A stretch of 64,000 nt of DNA from the NCBI RefSeq assembly GCF_023242475.1, contig NZ_JALJFG010000022.1:33523-97522 (forward strand), in the 5' to 3' direction. The stretch's first letter is position 1; every line of letters starts with the position of its first letter. A model generated the notes under the pieces. The model was not told the origin of the DNA. It was given only the letters and a program-made list of their open reading frames with translations, and searched no databases. The translations under genes were made by a program, and so were the position numbers. The DNA is from Pseudomonas sp. MWU15-20650. GTDB taxonomy: Bacteria; Pseudomonadota; Gammaproteobacteria; Pseudomonadales; Pseudomonadaceae. Below, piece by piece: positions 16,162 to 24,985 of the stretch.

Positions 16162-18553
16162 CCATCATGCCGTGGTAAAAACCCAAGCCGAACTGGCCGA
16201 GCTGTTTGCTCAGGACCTGACCTCCGGTGTCGGCCGCAGCGTCAAGCATGACAGCGCCGCCAAGCATGTCAGCGGCGAAGCGCAGTACATCGATGACCGC
16301 CTGGAATTCCCCAACCAGTTGCACCTGTATGCGCGCCTGTCCGACCGCGCCCATGCCCGGATCATCAGCATCGACACGGCGCCCTGCTACGCCTTCGAGG
16401 GTGTACGTATTGTCATCACCCACGAAGATGTGCCCGGCCTCAAAGACATCGGCCCGTTGATGCCTGGCGACCCCTTGCTGGCGATCGACACGGTGCAGTT
16501 CGTCGGTCAAGTGGTGCTGGCCGTGGCCGCCCGCGACCTGGAGACCGCGCGTAAAGCCGCCATGGCCGCCGTGATCGAGTACGAAGACCTGGAGCCCGTG
16601 CTGGACGTGGTCGACGCCTTTCGTAAAAAGCATTTCGTGCTCGACAGTCACACCCACCAACGCGGTGATTCGGTGGGCGCGCTGGCAACCGCCAAGCACC
16701 GTATCCAGGGCACGCTCCATATCGGCGGCCAGGAACACTTCTACCTGGAAACCCAGATCTCCTCGGTGATGCCCACCGAGGATGGCGGCATGATCGTCTA
16801 CTGCTCCACGCAAAACCCCACCGAAGTGCAGAAGCTGGTGGCCGAAGTGCTGGATGTGTCGATGAACAAGATCGTCGTGGATATGCGCCGCATGGGCGGA
16901 GGTTTCGGCGGCAAGGAAACCCAGGCCGCCAGCCCCGCGTGCCTGTGCGCCGTGGTAGCGCGGCTCACCGGACAGCCGACCAAGATGCGCCTGCCGCGGG
17001 TCGAAGACATGTTGATGACCGGCAAGCGCCATCCCTTCTATATCGAATACGACGTAGGCTTCGACGACAGTGGGCGCCTGCACGGTATCAACCTGGAACT
17101 GGCGGGTAACTGCGGCTGCTCGCCGGACCTGTCGAACTCGATTGTCGACCGCGCCATGTTCCACGCCGACAATTCGTACTACCTGGGCGACGCCACGGTC
17201 AACGGCCATCGCTGCAAGACCAACACTGCATCCAACACAGCCTATCGCGGCTTTGGCGGCCCCCAAGGCATGGTCGCCATCGAGGAAGTGATGGACGCCA
17301 TCGCGCGCCACCTGGCAGTGGACCCCTTGGCCGTACGCAAGGCCAATTACTACGGCAAGACCGAGCGCAACGTCACCCACTACTACCAGACCGTCGAGCA
17401 CAACATGCTCGAAGACATGACCGCCGAGCTCGAGGCCAGCAGCCAATACGCCGAGCGCCGCGAAGCGATCCGCCTGTACAACGCCCACAGCCCGATCCTG
17501 AAAAAGGGCCTGGCGCTGACGCCGGTGAAGTTCGGTATCTCCTTTACGGCGAGCTTCCTGAACCAGGCCGGCGCGCTGATCCATATCTACACCGACGGCA
17601 GCATCCACCTGAACCATGGCGGTACCGAAATGGGCCAGGGCTTGAACACCAAAGTCGCCCAGGTGGTGGCCGAAGTGTTCCAGGTGGAAATCGACCGCGT
17701 GCAAATCACCGCCACCAACACCGACAAAGTGCCCAACACCTCGCCGACCGCTGCCTCCAGCGGTGCCGACCTGAACGGCAAGGCCGCCCAGAATGCCGCC
17801 GAAACCATCAAGCAACGCCTGGTGGAATTCGCTGCGCGCAAGTACGACGTGAGTGAAGCGGACGTGGAATTCCACAACGCTCATGTGCGTGTACGTGACC
17901 AGATCCTGACCTTTGAGGCATTGATCCAGCAGGCGTATTTCGCCCAAGTCTCACTGTCGAGCACCGGCTTCTACAAGACCCCGAAGATCTTCTACGACCG
18001 CAGCCAGGCCCGTGGTCGGCCGTTCTACTACTTCGCCTTCGGCGCGGCCTGTTGCGAAGTGATCGTCGACACCCTGACCGGCGAGTACAAGATGCTGCGT
18101 ACCGACATCCTTCACGATGTCGGCGCGTCGCTGAACCCGGCCATCGACATCGGCCAGGTAGAAGGCGGGTTTATCCAGGGTATGGGCTGGCTGACCATGG
18201 AAGAGTTGGTGTGGAACAACAAAGGCAAGCTGATGACCAACGGCCCGGCCAGCTACAAGATTCCGGCAGTGGCCGATATGCCCCTGGACCTGCGCGTAAA
18301 GCTGGTGGAAAACCGCAAGAACCCCGAAGACACGGTGTTCCACTCCAAGGCCGTGGGCGAGCCGCCGTTCATGCTTGGGATTGCTTCCTGGTGTGCGATC
18401 AAGGATGCGGTGGCGAGTCTGGCTGACTATCGCCAGCAGCCGAAGATCGATGCACCGGCGACACCGGAGCGGGTGCTGTGGGGGTGTGAGCAGATGCGCA
18501 AGTTGCAGGCGGTGAAGGCCATTGAGGCTGAAACCGAGTTGGCTTCGCTCTAG
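16154..18553 (+). CDS. xdhB: Xanthine dehydrogenase large, molybdopterin-binding subunit
   Basis: This 799-residue subunit holds the molybdenum cofactor and substrate pocket. Motifs include MRRMGGGFGGKET, GTEMGQGLNTKVAQV and the near C-terminal GEPPFMLGIA whose glutamate is the catalytic base. The ATG is inside the end of xdhA. It forms a heterotetramer with XdhA in the cytoplasm. The length and all motifs are intact. Confidence 0.96.
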   Translation: MSNHHAVVKTQAELAELFAQDLTSGVGRSVKHDSAAKHVSGEAQYIDDRLEFPNQLHLYARLSDRAHARIISIDTAPCYAFEGVRIVITHEDVPGLKDIGPLMPGDPLLAIDTVQFVGQVVLAVAARDLETARKAAMAAVIEYEDLEPVLDVVDAFRKKHFVLDSHTHQRGDSVGALATAKHRIQGTLHIGGQEHFYLETQISSVMPTEDGGMIVYCSTQNPTEVQKLVAEVLDVSMNKIVVDMRRMGGGFGGKETQAASPACLCAVVARLTGQPTKMRLPRVEDMLMTGKRHPFYIEYDVGFDDSGRLHGINLELAGNCGCSPDLSNSIVDRAMFHADNSYYLGDATVNGHRCKTNTASNTAYRGFGGPQGMVAIEEVMDAIARHLAVDPLAVRKANYYGKTERNVTHYYQTVEHNMLEDMTAELEASSQYAERREAIRLYNAHSPILKKGLALTPVKFGISFTASFLNQAGALIHIYTDGSIHLNHGGTEMGQGLNTKVAQVVAEVFQVEIDRVQITATNTDKVPNTSPTAASSGADLNGKAAQNAAETIKQRLVEFAARKYDVSEADVEFHNAHVRVRDQILTFEALIQQAYFAQVSLSSTGFYKTPKIFYDRSQARGRPFYYFAFGAACCEVIVDTLTGEYKMLRTDILHDVGASLNPAIDIGQVEGGFIQGMGWLTMEELVWNNKGKLMTNGPASYKIPAVADMPLDLRVKLVENRKNPEDTVFHSKAVGEPPFMLGIASWCAIKDAVASLADYRQQPKIDAPATPERVLWGCEQMRKLQAVKAIEAETELASL

Positions 18554-18564
18554 ACCGAGGCACT

Positions 18565-18626
18565 GCCATCGGGAGCAAGCCCCCCTCCCACAGTTCAAAT
18601 GTGGGAGGGGGCTTGCTCCCGATAGC
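18565..18626. repeat. Compact REPIN (GTGGGAGGGGGCTTGC family)
   Basis: Two inverted copies of the repeat, GCCATCGGGAGCAAGC... and ...GGGGGCTTGCTCCCGATAGC, meet almost head to head with an 8-base centre, between xdhB and xdhC. Transcribed, it would form a strong hairpin and might dampen xdhC expression relative to xdhB. Confidence 0.85.
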
Positions 18627-18654
18627 GGCCTGACAGACACCACAAGAGGTGAGT

Positions 18655-19512
18655 ATGAACAACTGGATCAGCGCCCTCGCCGACCTGCAGAACCAGGCTG
18701 AACCCTGCGTGCTGGTGACCATTATCGAAGAGCTCGGCTCCACACCGCGCAACGCCGGTTCGAAAATGGTGATCAGCGCCGCGCAGACCTTCGACACCAT
18801 CGGTGGCGGGCACTTGGAATACAAGGCGATGCAGATCGCCCGGGACATGCTCGTACGCGGCCAGCAGAACACTCATCTGGAGCGTTTCAGCCTGGGCGCC
18901 AGCCTGGGCCAGTGCTGCGGCGGCGTGACCGTGCTGCTGTTCGAACCGATGGGCCAGGTACAGGCGCAGATCGCCGTATTTGGCGCCGGCCATGTGGGTC
19001 GTGCCTTGGTGCCACTGCTGGCGAGCCTGCCATGCCGGGTGCGCTGGATCGATTCCCGTGACCAGGAGTTTCCGGAACATATCCCCCAGGGCGTGCGTAA
19101 AATCGTCAGCGAAGAGCCTGTCGATGAAATTGCCGACTTGCCAGTGGGCAGCTACTGCATCGTCATGACCCACAATCACGCGCTGGACCTGGAACTGACC
19201 GCCGCCCTGCTCAAGCGCAACGACTTCGCCTACTTCGGCCTGATCGGCTCGAAGACCAAACGGGTCAAGTTCGAACACCGCCTGCGTGAACGCGGCTTCG
19301 ACGCCGCACAGTTGCAACGCATGCGCTGCCCCATGGGCCTCACCGAGGTAAAGGGCAAGTTGCCGGTGGAGATCGCCATCTCCATCGCCGGCGAAATCAT
19401 CGCCACCTATAACGCCAATTTCGGCCAGCACACTGCAAGCGCCGAACCCATTGCCAAACTGCTTGTGGCTTCGCGCCGCAGCCAAGCTTTGACTTCTTTT
19501 ACCAAGAATTGA
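18655..19512 (+). CDS. xdhC: Xanthine dehydrogenase accessory protein XdhC
   Basis: The ATG at 18655 (MNNWISALADLQ) has AGAGG six bases upstream; a GTG six bases earlier is less likely. The 285-residue product has the XdhC-CoxI N-terminal half (ITIEELGSTPRNAGSKM-like, IGGGHLEYKA, GQCCGG) and a Rossmann-like C-terminal half (FGAGHVGRALVPLL). XdhC binds sulfurated molybdenum cofactor and inserts it into XdhB. It follows xdhB, separated by a REPIN. Confidence 0.94.
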   Translation: MNNWISALADLQNQAEPCVLVTIIEELGSTPRNAGSKMVISAAQTFDTIGGGHLEYKAMQIARDMLVRGQQNTHLERFSLGASLGQCCGGVTVLLFEPMGQVQAQIAVFGAGHVGRALVPLLASLPCRVRWIDSRDQEFPEHIPQGVRKIVSEEPVDEIADLPVGSYCIVMTHNHALDLELTAALLKRNDFAYFGLIGSKTKRVKFEHRLRERGFDAAQLQRMRCPMGLTEVKGKLPVEIAISIAGEIIATYNANFGQHTASAEPIAKLLVASRRSQALTSFTKN

Positions 19513-19519
19513 GACGACC

Positions 19520-20824
19520 ATGCCTTTGACTCGCAAAGCCTACCGTGCCGCCATCCTGCACAGCCTCGCCGACCCGGCCATCGTTGGGATCGAAGCGTCC
19601 TATGAGTATTTCGAAGACGGCCTGCTGGTGATCGAAAACGGCCAGATCAGCGCCGTCGGCCATGCGGGTGACCTGCTGCCGACCCTGCCTGCCGATGTCG
19701 AAGTCACCCATTATCAGGATGCGCTGATCACCCCCGGGCTGATCGACACCCATATCCACCTGCCACAAACCGGCATGGTCGGTGCCTATGGCGAACAACT
19801 GCTGGACTGGCTCAACACCTACACCTTCCCGTGTGAAAGCCAGTTCGCCGACAAGGCTCACGCCGACGAAGTCGCGGACATTTTCATCAAGGAACTGCTG
19901 CGCAACGGCACCACCACTGCCCTGGTGTTTGGCAGTGTGCATCCGCAGTCGGTGAATTCATTCTTCGAAGCGGCCGAGAAACTCGACCTGCGCATGATCG
20001 CCGGCAAGGTCATGATGGACCGCAACGCGCCGGACTATCTGACCGACACAGCCGAATCCGGCTACCAGGAAAGCAAGGCACTGATTGAGCGCTGGCACGG
20101 CAAGGGTCGCCTGCATTACGCCGTCACCCCGCGTTTTGCACCGACCAGCACGCCGGAGCAATTGGCGTTGGCCGGGCAACTGCTGGGTGAATACCCGAAC
20201 CTGTACATGCAGACGCACATCAGCGAGAACAAGCAGGAAGTCGAGTGGGTAAAAGCACTGTTCCCCGAGCGCAAGGGCTACCTGGACGTGTACGACCATT
20301 ACAAACTGCTGGGTGAACGCTCGGTGTTTGCCCACGGCGTGCACCTGTGTGATGAGGAGTGCGCGCGGTTGGCAGAGGCCGGTTCGGCAGTGGCGTTCTG
20401 CCCGACCTCGAACTTCTTCCTCGGCAGCGGCTTGTTCAACCTGCCGATGGCCGAGAAGCACAAACTCAATGTGGGCCTGGGCACGGACGTGGGCGGCGGC
20501 ACCAGCTTCTCGCTGCTGCAAACCCTGAACGAAGCCTACAAGGTCATGCAGTTGCAGGGCGCACGGTTGAGTCCGTTCAAGTCGCTGTACCTGGCAACCC
20601 TGGGTGGCGCGCGGGCGCTGCGTCTGGAAGACAAGATCGGTACGTTGCAACCGGGCACCGATGCGGACTTCCTGGTGCTCGATTACAACGCCACGCCGCT
20701 GCTCAGCTATCGCTTGAAGCAGGCCAATAACATTGCCGAGACACTATTTGTATTGATGACGTTGGGGGATGATCGGACGGTGTTGCAGACGTATGCGGCC
20801 GGGCAGTTGGTGCACCAACGCTGA
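19520..20824 (+). CDS. guaD: Guanine deaminase
   Basis: This 434-residue amidohydrolase converts guanine to xanthine, feeding the xanthine dehydrogenase encoded just upstream. Zinc ligands are seen in DTHIHLPQTG, the HISEN loop, FAHGVHL and the aspartate of GLGTDVGGGTSFSLL. It starts 7 bases after xdhC and so is the last gene of the xdhABC-guaD operon. Confidence 0.95.
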   Translation: MPLTRKAYRAAILHSLADPAIVGIEASYEYFEDGLLVIENGQISAVGHAGDLLPTLPADVEVTHYQDALITPGLIDTHIHLPQTGMVGAYGEQLLDWLNTYTFPCESQFADKAHADEVADIFIKELLRNGTTTALVFGSVHPQSVNSFFEAAEKLDLRMIAGKVMMDRNAPDYLTDTAESGYQESKALIERWHGKGRLHYAVTPRFAPTSTPEQLALAGQLLGEYPNLYMQTHISENKQEVEWVKALFPERKGYLDVYDHYKLLGERSVFAHGVHLCDEECARLAEAGSAVAFCPTSNFFLGSGLFNLPMAEKHKLNVGLGTDVGGGTSFSLLQTLNEAYKVMQLQGARLSPFKSLYLATLGGARALRLEDKIGTLQPGTDADFLVLDYNATPLLSYRLKQANNIAETLFVLMTLGDDRTVLQTYAAGQLVHQR

Positions 20825-21170
20825 TCTCAGCCACAACACAAAACACATGTGGGAGGGGGCAAGCCCTAATGCCAGTCAGTTAAGAAGGAACACTATCACT
20901 GTGGCGAGCGGGCTTGTCCCGCGTTGGGGTGCGCAGCAGCCCCAAAACGGTCTCTGCGGAGTATCGGGTACACCGCATTCGTCCTTCTTTGGGGGCGCTA
21001 CGCGCCCCAACGCGGGACAAGCCCGCTCGCCACAACAAGCCCGCTCGCCACAGGTTACCGGTTGCTCCTTCTGGCGTTTAACTGGCTGGCATTGGGGCAA
21101 GCCCCCTCCCATATTTTTTATATTTATTCAGCTTAATTAACGTGTTGAATCGATTTTATGAAGTGAAATA
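20825..21170. other. Gene-free repeat cluster between guaD and cobM
   Basis: These 346 bases contain only REP-type repeats: a GTGGGAGGGGG half at 20849-20867, a GTGGCGAGCGGGC-family REPIN at 20901-21031 with an extra tandem end copy to 21050, and another half at 21094-21112. The last 60 bases are AT-rich. The two flanking genes converge here. Confidence 0.7.
20901..21050. repeat. REPIN of the GTGGCGAGCGGGC family with duplicated end
   Basis: GTGGCGAGCGGGCTTGTCCC at 20901 is the inverse of GGGACAAGCCCGCTCGCCAC ending at 21031. Inner arms GCGTTGGGG / CCCCAACGC also pair. The right end ACAAGCCCGCTCGCCACA (21015-21032) is directly repeated without gap at 21033-21050. Confidence 0.85.
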
Positions 21171-21917
21171 TCAAGGTCGATAAAGGTGTGCATGCCCGGC
21201 CCGATACAATGACGACTCACTGAAACTGTCACTTGCCAGCACCCGACCCACCACAATCAACGCCGTACGCCGAAAGCCCTTGGCCGCCACTTTTTCGGCA
21301 ATATCGCTCAGCGTACCGACCACCCAATCCTGATCCGGCCAAGTCGCCCGGTGCACCACGGCTATCGGGCAGTCGGCGCCATAGTGCGGCAACAGCTCGG
21401 CAACGATCTTCTCCAGATGGTTGACCCCCAGGTGAATAGCCATCGTCGTGCCGTGACGGGCCAGGCTGTCGAATGCCTCGCCAGCGGGCATGCTGGTTTT
21501 ATCGGCGTAACGGGTCAGGATCACACTTTGGGCGATGTCCGGCAGGGTCAGCTCGGTTTCCAGCAACGCCGCGCTGGCCGCCACGGCCGTGACCCCCGGA
21601 ATGATCTGGAAGGGAATGCCTTGTTCGCGCAAATGGCGGATCTGTTCGCCAATCGCTCCATACAGGCTCGGATCACCGGAGTGCACGCGCGCCACATCCT
21701 GGCCCTTGGCGTGGGCGGCCTTGATCACGTCGATAATCTGTTCCAGATGCAACTGGGCACTGTTGACTACCTGCTCGGCCTGATGACCTTCCAGCACCGC
21801 CGCAGGCACCAGCGAGCCGGCATAGATGATCACCGGGCAACTGCGAATCAGCCGTTGGCCTTTAATCGTGATCAATTCCGGGTCGCCGGGGCCTGCACCG
21901 ATAAAGTAGACGGTCAT
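21171..21917 (-). CDS. cobM: Precorrin-4 C11-methyltransferase
   Basis: The ATG at 21915-21917 (MTVYFIGAGPGDPEL) with AGGA upstream gives 248 residues, the family length. A longer upstream frame is rejected. SAM-binding features are GAGPGDPELITIKG, VHSGDPSLYGAIGEQ and GVTAVAASAALLETELTLP. The enzyme methylates C11 of precorrin-4 in the aerobic (late cobalt insertion) cobalamin pathway. It is last in the cbtB-cbtA-cobE-cobM group, downstream of a cobalamin riboswitch. Confidence 0.95.
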   Translation of the reverse strand: MTVYFIGAGPGDPELITIKGQRLIRSCPVIIYAGSLVPAAVLEGHQAEQVVNSAQLHLEQIIDVIKAAHAKGQDVARVHSGDPSLYGAIGEQIRHLREQGIPFQIIPGVTAVAASAALLETELTLPDIAQSVILTRYADKTSMPAGEAFDSLARHGTTMAIHLGVNHLEKIVAELLPHYGADCPIAVVHRATWPDQDWVVGTLSDIAEKVAAKGFRRTALIVVGRVLASDSFSESSLYRAGHAHLYRP

Positions 21918-21987
21918 GGGGAGTTCCTGTGGAAAAACGGGTGAGCATGAAGAATGCTCATGATCGAGAAGGGCGATTATCGGGATT

Positions 21988-22380
21988 TTAGTCCGCGCAA
22001 GCCAATGCAAAGGTCGCCTGCGCGGTTTTCCTGCGACGGATCAGCAGGCGGGCAGGGCCGTGGGAGAGGTGTTCCGCCAGGGCCAGGGCGGCACTTTCGG
22101 CGATCCCATAACAACCGGTATGGGCAAAGGCGACCGCAGACTTATGGCTCAGTCGGTTTTCATAACCCGCCAATTGTTCTGCGCTGAAACAGTGGAATGG
22201 CAGGCCCAGTAGCTCGGCCAGGGCCTGCAACCCGGGCTCATCCCGTTTGTGGTCAATACTCGCCAGCGCGGTGATGTGTGTGCGTTCAATACCGCCCTCG
22301 GCGAGGGCAGTGTCAAACAGGCCCAGCAGGGTGTGGACCTCACAGCCCCGCTGGCAACCCAGGCCGACGACGAAGGTCAT
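21988..22380 (-). CDS. cobE: Cobalamin biosynthesis protein CobE (CbiG C-terminal-like)
   Basis: This 130-residue protein matches the C-terminal domain of CbiG: VVGLGCQRGCEVHTLLGLF at the start, HKRDEPGLQALAELL, and AFAHTGCYGIAESAAL near the end. CobE is found in aerobic cobalamin pathways; its precise step is unsettled. Its ATG overlaps the cbtA stop (ATGA), indicating co-translation. Confidence 0.9.
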   Translation of the reverse strand: MTFVVGLGCQRGCEVHTLLGLFDTALAEGGIERTHITALASIDHKRDEPGLQALAELLGLPFHCFSAEQLAGYENRLSHKSAVAFAHTGCYGIAESAALALAEHLSHGPARLLIRRRKTAQATFALACAD

Positions 22381-23081
22381 GCCGCGTAGTGGTCGTCGCG
22401 GTGACGGCGGAACAGCCAGGCACTGATCAGGCCCAGGGCCAGCCAGAACGCCACATTGGTTAACTGCGAAGCGATCTTGAACTGTGCGTCCAGCGCTTCG
22501 GGGGCCAGCATCGAATGCACTTCAGGCTGCGGCGCGCCAATCACATGCGGCACGGCCAGGATCGCCGCGCCCAATACTTTCAGCAGCCAGTGGCGACCGA
22601 ACACCATCAGCGCAAGTCCGACAGCGGTGGACGCCGCCGTGCCGACCCACCAGACCTGACGCTGGGCCAAGTCGGCGGCGGCGGTGCCCGGCAACTCGGG
22701 CGGCAGGCCCAGGGTGGGTGCCAGCACAAACGTCGCGTAACCGGCCAAGCCCCACAGCAGCCCTTGAGTGGTGCGGGTGGGCGCACGCAGCGTGTAGAGG
22801 CCGGCCAGCATCAGCGCGAAACCGACGGCCACCACCAGGTTACCGCCCGTGGTCGACAGCACGCGCTGCCAGCCGTCTTCCGGCTCCCAGGCTTGGGCGT
22901 CGTGGGTGTGCGCAGCAGTGCCGGCAGCGTGCTCGTGGGCCACTTCGCTGGCGGCCGGGGCTTTTTCAAAGGTCTCCGCCTGCAAAATCAGCGGGGCGAC
23001 CCAGAAGCTTTGCAGCAGGGTCAGTAGCAGGGCGGCCAACAGGCCGGTGAACCCTGCGGTTTGGGCAATACGCTTGATCAT
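22377..23081 (-). CDS. cbtA: CbtA family cobalt transporter subunit
   Basis: The start at 23079-23081 (MIKRIAQTAGFTG) gives 234 residues with about five hydrophobic membrane segments and a periplasmic histidine-containing loop (HEHAAGTAAHTHDAQ) after the first. CbtAB are predicted cobalt transporters regulated by cobalamin riboswitches. It follows cbtB closely and overlaps cobE by 4 bases. An upstream in-frame extension covers cbtB and is not used. Confidence 0.9.
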   Translation of the reverse strand: MIKRIAQTAGFTGLLAALLLTLLQSFWVAPLILQAETFEKAPAASEVAHEHAAGTAAHTHDAQAWEPEDGWQRVLSTTGGNLVVAVGFALMLAGLYTLRAPTRTTQGLLWGLAGYATFVLAPTLGLPPELPGTAAADLAQRQVWWVGTAASTAVGLALMVFGRHWLLKVLGAAILAVPHVIGAPQPEVHSMLAPEALDAQFKIASQLTNVAFWLALGLISAWLFRRHRDDHYAA

Positions 23082-23092
23082 GTCGGCAGGTC

Positions 23093-23281
23093 TCAGTGGC
23101 ACGGGAACGCGGCGCTGTGGCGGGTATCGTGGGCGGCGTTGTGCACTGCCTCGATATGCGAGAAGCCGGCAAAATACACCAGGCACGCGCCAAGGATCGA
23201 CGCAGAGATAGCGGCGGTCAGGCGTTGGCTCAAGGTGGCAGTGCTGCTGGCGGAGTGCGAAGTGCTGCTGATGATCGACAT
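23093..23281 (-). CDS. cbtB: CbtB family cobalt transporter subunit
   Basis: This 62-residue protein has one membrane helix (about 22-40) and a conserved histidine-rich tail (HIEAVHNAAHDTRHSAAFPCH) that probably binds cobalt. It is directly downstream of a cobalamin riboswitch on the same strand and heads the cbtB-cbtA-cobE-cobM operon. Confidence 0.9.
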   Translation of the reverse strand: MSIISSTSHSASSTATLSQRLTAAISASILGACLVYFAGFSHIEAVHNAAHDTRHSAAFPCH

Positions 23282-23389
23282 GGCGCGTCCCTTTCAGGTA
23301 TCAGGGTGAAACGAGCGCATGAAAACCCCGCGAGCCAGGCACGCAGGGTTCTGAACAGCGCCCGCCCACCGCGGGTTTGTTATCTGATA

Positions 23390-23572
23390 TTTTCGGGCCG
23401 GTCTCCGGGCTTGCGAGGGGACTTTCGAAAAAAGTCCTGAAAGCATCGCCTTCCCATGCGTTTGCACAGTGGCTGTGACACTTCGCTCGCTTACCGTTGC
23501 GGGGGCAGCACCGGACTCGTCAACGCATCGACTCACCGGTTTCCCGTTTCACCCTGTGAAGGGCACCCGAAA
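23390..23572 (-). promoter_or_regulatory. Cobalamin riboswitch before cbtB
   Basis: Read on the minus strand the conserved elements come in order: GGGTGCCC, GGTGAAACGGGAAACCGGTG, GCTGCCCCCGCAACGGTAAGC, CCACTGTGC, GCATGGGAAGGCGATGC and the closing CAAGCCCGGAGACCGGCCC (ending at 23395). Beyond it, toward cbtB, is a GC-rich pairing around 23361-23385 that could act as the expression platform. Binding of adenosylcobalamin would switch off the transporter and cob genes. Confidence 0.95.
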
Positions 23573-23636
23573 CAAGATGTGTAGGAGAGCATGGGCGGGC
23601 GACGGTAGTCAAATGTAGCGAGCCCCTGTAGCCTTG

Positions 23637-23812
23637 CACCCTCGAGGTTCTTCGGCCCAGGTCGAAGCTAAGAAGGGAACGCGGTTCAAGCCGCGGCTGC
23701 CCCCGCAACTGTGAAGGGTTCAGTTGACTGCCATGCCACTGTCGAGACGGCGGGAAGGTGCAGTCAGCGCCGGTCGCAAGACCCGTACGCCCCAAGCCAG
23801 GAGACCTGCCTC
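23637..23812 (+). promoter_or_regulatory. Cobalamin riboswitch before cobW
   Basis: On the plus strand: GAGGTTCTTCGGCCCAGGTC, AAGAAGGGAACGCGGTTCAA GCCGCGGCTGCCCCCGCAACTGTGAAGGG split around the B12 box, TGCCACTGTCG, GGGAAGGTGCAGTC and the closing CAAGCCAGGAGACCTGCC (23793-23810). It is oriented toward cobW, 110 bases on, and lies within 65 bases of the other riboswitch, divergently. Confidence 0.95.
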
Positions 23813-23920
23813 GTCACCGATTTTTCAATTCAACCGGGCGGGGTGATCCGGTGACGAAATCCGCTGCTGCGCGCTGCCGCAGGGCTCATCGTCCCATGTG
23901 CCCGCCCCAAAGGGCATCCG

Positions 23921-24982
23921 ATGAAAACACTGGCCAAACTTCCCGTCACTATCGTCACCGGCTTCCTCGGTTCGGGTAAAACCACCTTGCTGCGCCATAT
24001 GCTCGACAACGCCCAGGGCCGTCGCATTGCAGTCATCGTCAACGAGTTCGGCGAGCTGGGCATTGACGGGGAAATCCTCAAGCAGTGCTCCATCGGCTGC
24101 ACCGAAGAAGAAGCCAATGGTCGTGTGTATGAGTTGGCCAACGGCTGCCTGTGTTGCACCGTGCAGGAAGAGTTCTTCCCGGTGATGCGCGAATTGGTCG
24201 CCCGTCGCGGTGACCTAGACCATATCCTCATCGAAACCTCGGGCCTGGCCCTGCCCAAGCCGTTGGTCCAGGCGTTCCAGTGGCCGGAGATCCGCAGCGC
24301 TTGCACGGTTGACGCGGTGATTACCGTGGTCGACAGCCCGGCCGTGGCTGCTGGCACCTTCGCCGCGTTCCCGGACCAGGTTGACGCCCAGCGCAAACTC
24401 GACCCGAACCTGGACCACGAATCGCCGCTGCACGAGCTGTTCGCCGACCAGTTGGCCAGCGCCGACCTGGTGATCCTCAACAAAACCGACCTGATCAGTG
24501 CCGAAGACCTGGCCCGTGTACGCCTGGAAGTGGCCGAAGAACTGCCGCCGGCGGTGAAGATCATCGAAGCCAGCAGCGGTCGCCTGCCGTTGGACGTGCT
24601 GATCGGCCTGGGCGCCGGCTCTGAAGAACACATCGACAGTCGTCACAGCCATCATGATCACCACCACGAAGGTGAAGACGATCATGACCACGATGCGTTT
24701 GATTCCATCTCCATCGACCTGCCACAAGCCGACGAAGCGCTGCTGCTCGACGCCCTGACCCAACTGGTGGTGCAGCACGGCATCCTGCGCGTCAAAGGTT
24801 TCGCCGCGATCCCGAACAAACCCATGCGCCTGCTGATCCAGGGCGTAGGCACCCGTTTCGACAAGCACTTCGACCGTGCCTGGGGCGCTGACGAAGCACG
24901 TACCACGCGCCTGGTGCTGATCGGCCAGGAGCTGGATGCCGCGGGCCTCGAAGCGCAACTGCGCGCCGCGCTCAGCGTCTGA
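23921..24982 (+). CDS. cobW: CobW family GTPase (cobalamin biosynthesis)
   Basis: This 353-residue G3E GTPase starts at an ATG preceded by AAAGGG. Motifs: Walker A GFLGSGKTTLL (14-24), the metal-binding GCLCC (75-79), NKTDL for guanine recognition (about 187) and a histidine-rich segment HSHHDHHHEGEDDHDHD (about 230-250). CobW is thought to deliver cobalt to the chelatase; cobN is next, 3 bases on. Expression is under the riboswitch. Confidence 0.95.
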   Translation: MKTLAKLPVTIVTGFLGSGKTTLLRHMLDNAQGRRIAVIVNEFGELGIDGEILKQCSIGCTEEEANGRVYELANGCLCCTVQEEFFPVMRELVARRGDLDHILIETSGLALPKPLVQAFQWPEIRSACTVDAVITVVDSPAVAAGTFAAFPDQVDAQRKLDPNLDHESPLHELFADQLASADLVILNKTDLISAEDLARVRLEVAEELPPAVKIIEASSGRLPLDVLIGLGAGSEEHIDSRHSHHDHHHEGEDDHDHDAFDSISIDLPQADEALLLDALTQLVVQHGILRVKGFAAIPNKPMRLLIQGVGTRFDKHFDRAWGADEARTTRLVLIGQELDAAGLEAQLRAALSV

Positions 24983-24985
24983 CCC

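Noticed and set aside
16109..17947. 612-codon minus-strand frame opposite xdhB
   Set aside because: xdhB is complete on the other strand; this frame is Gly/Val/His-rich shadow.
20901..21050. CRISPR-like repeat array
   Set aside because: The repeats are inverted REP arms, not regularly spaced direct repeats with unique spacers.
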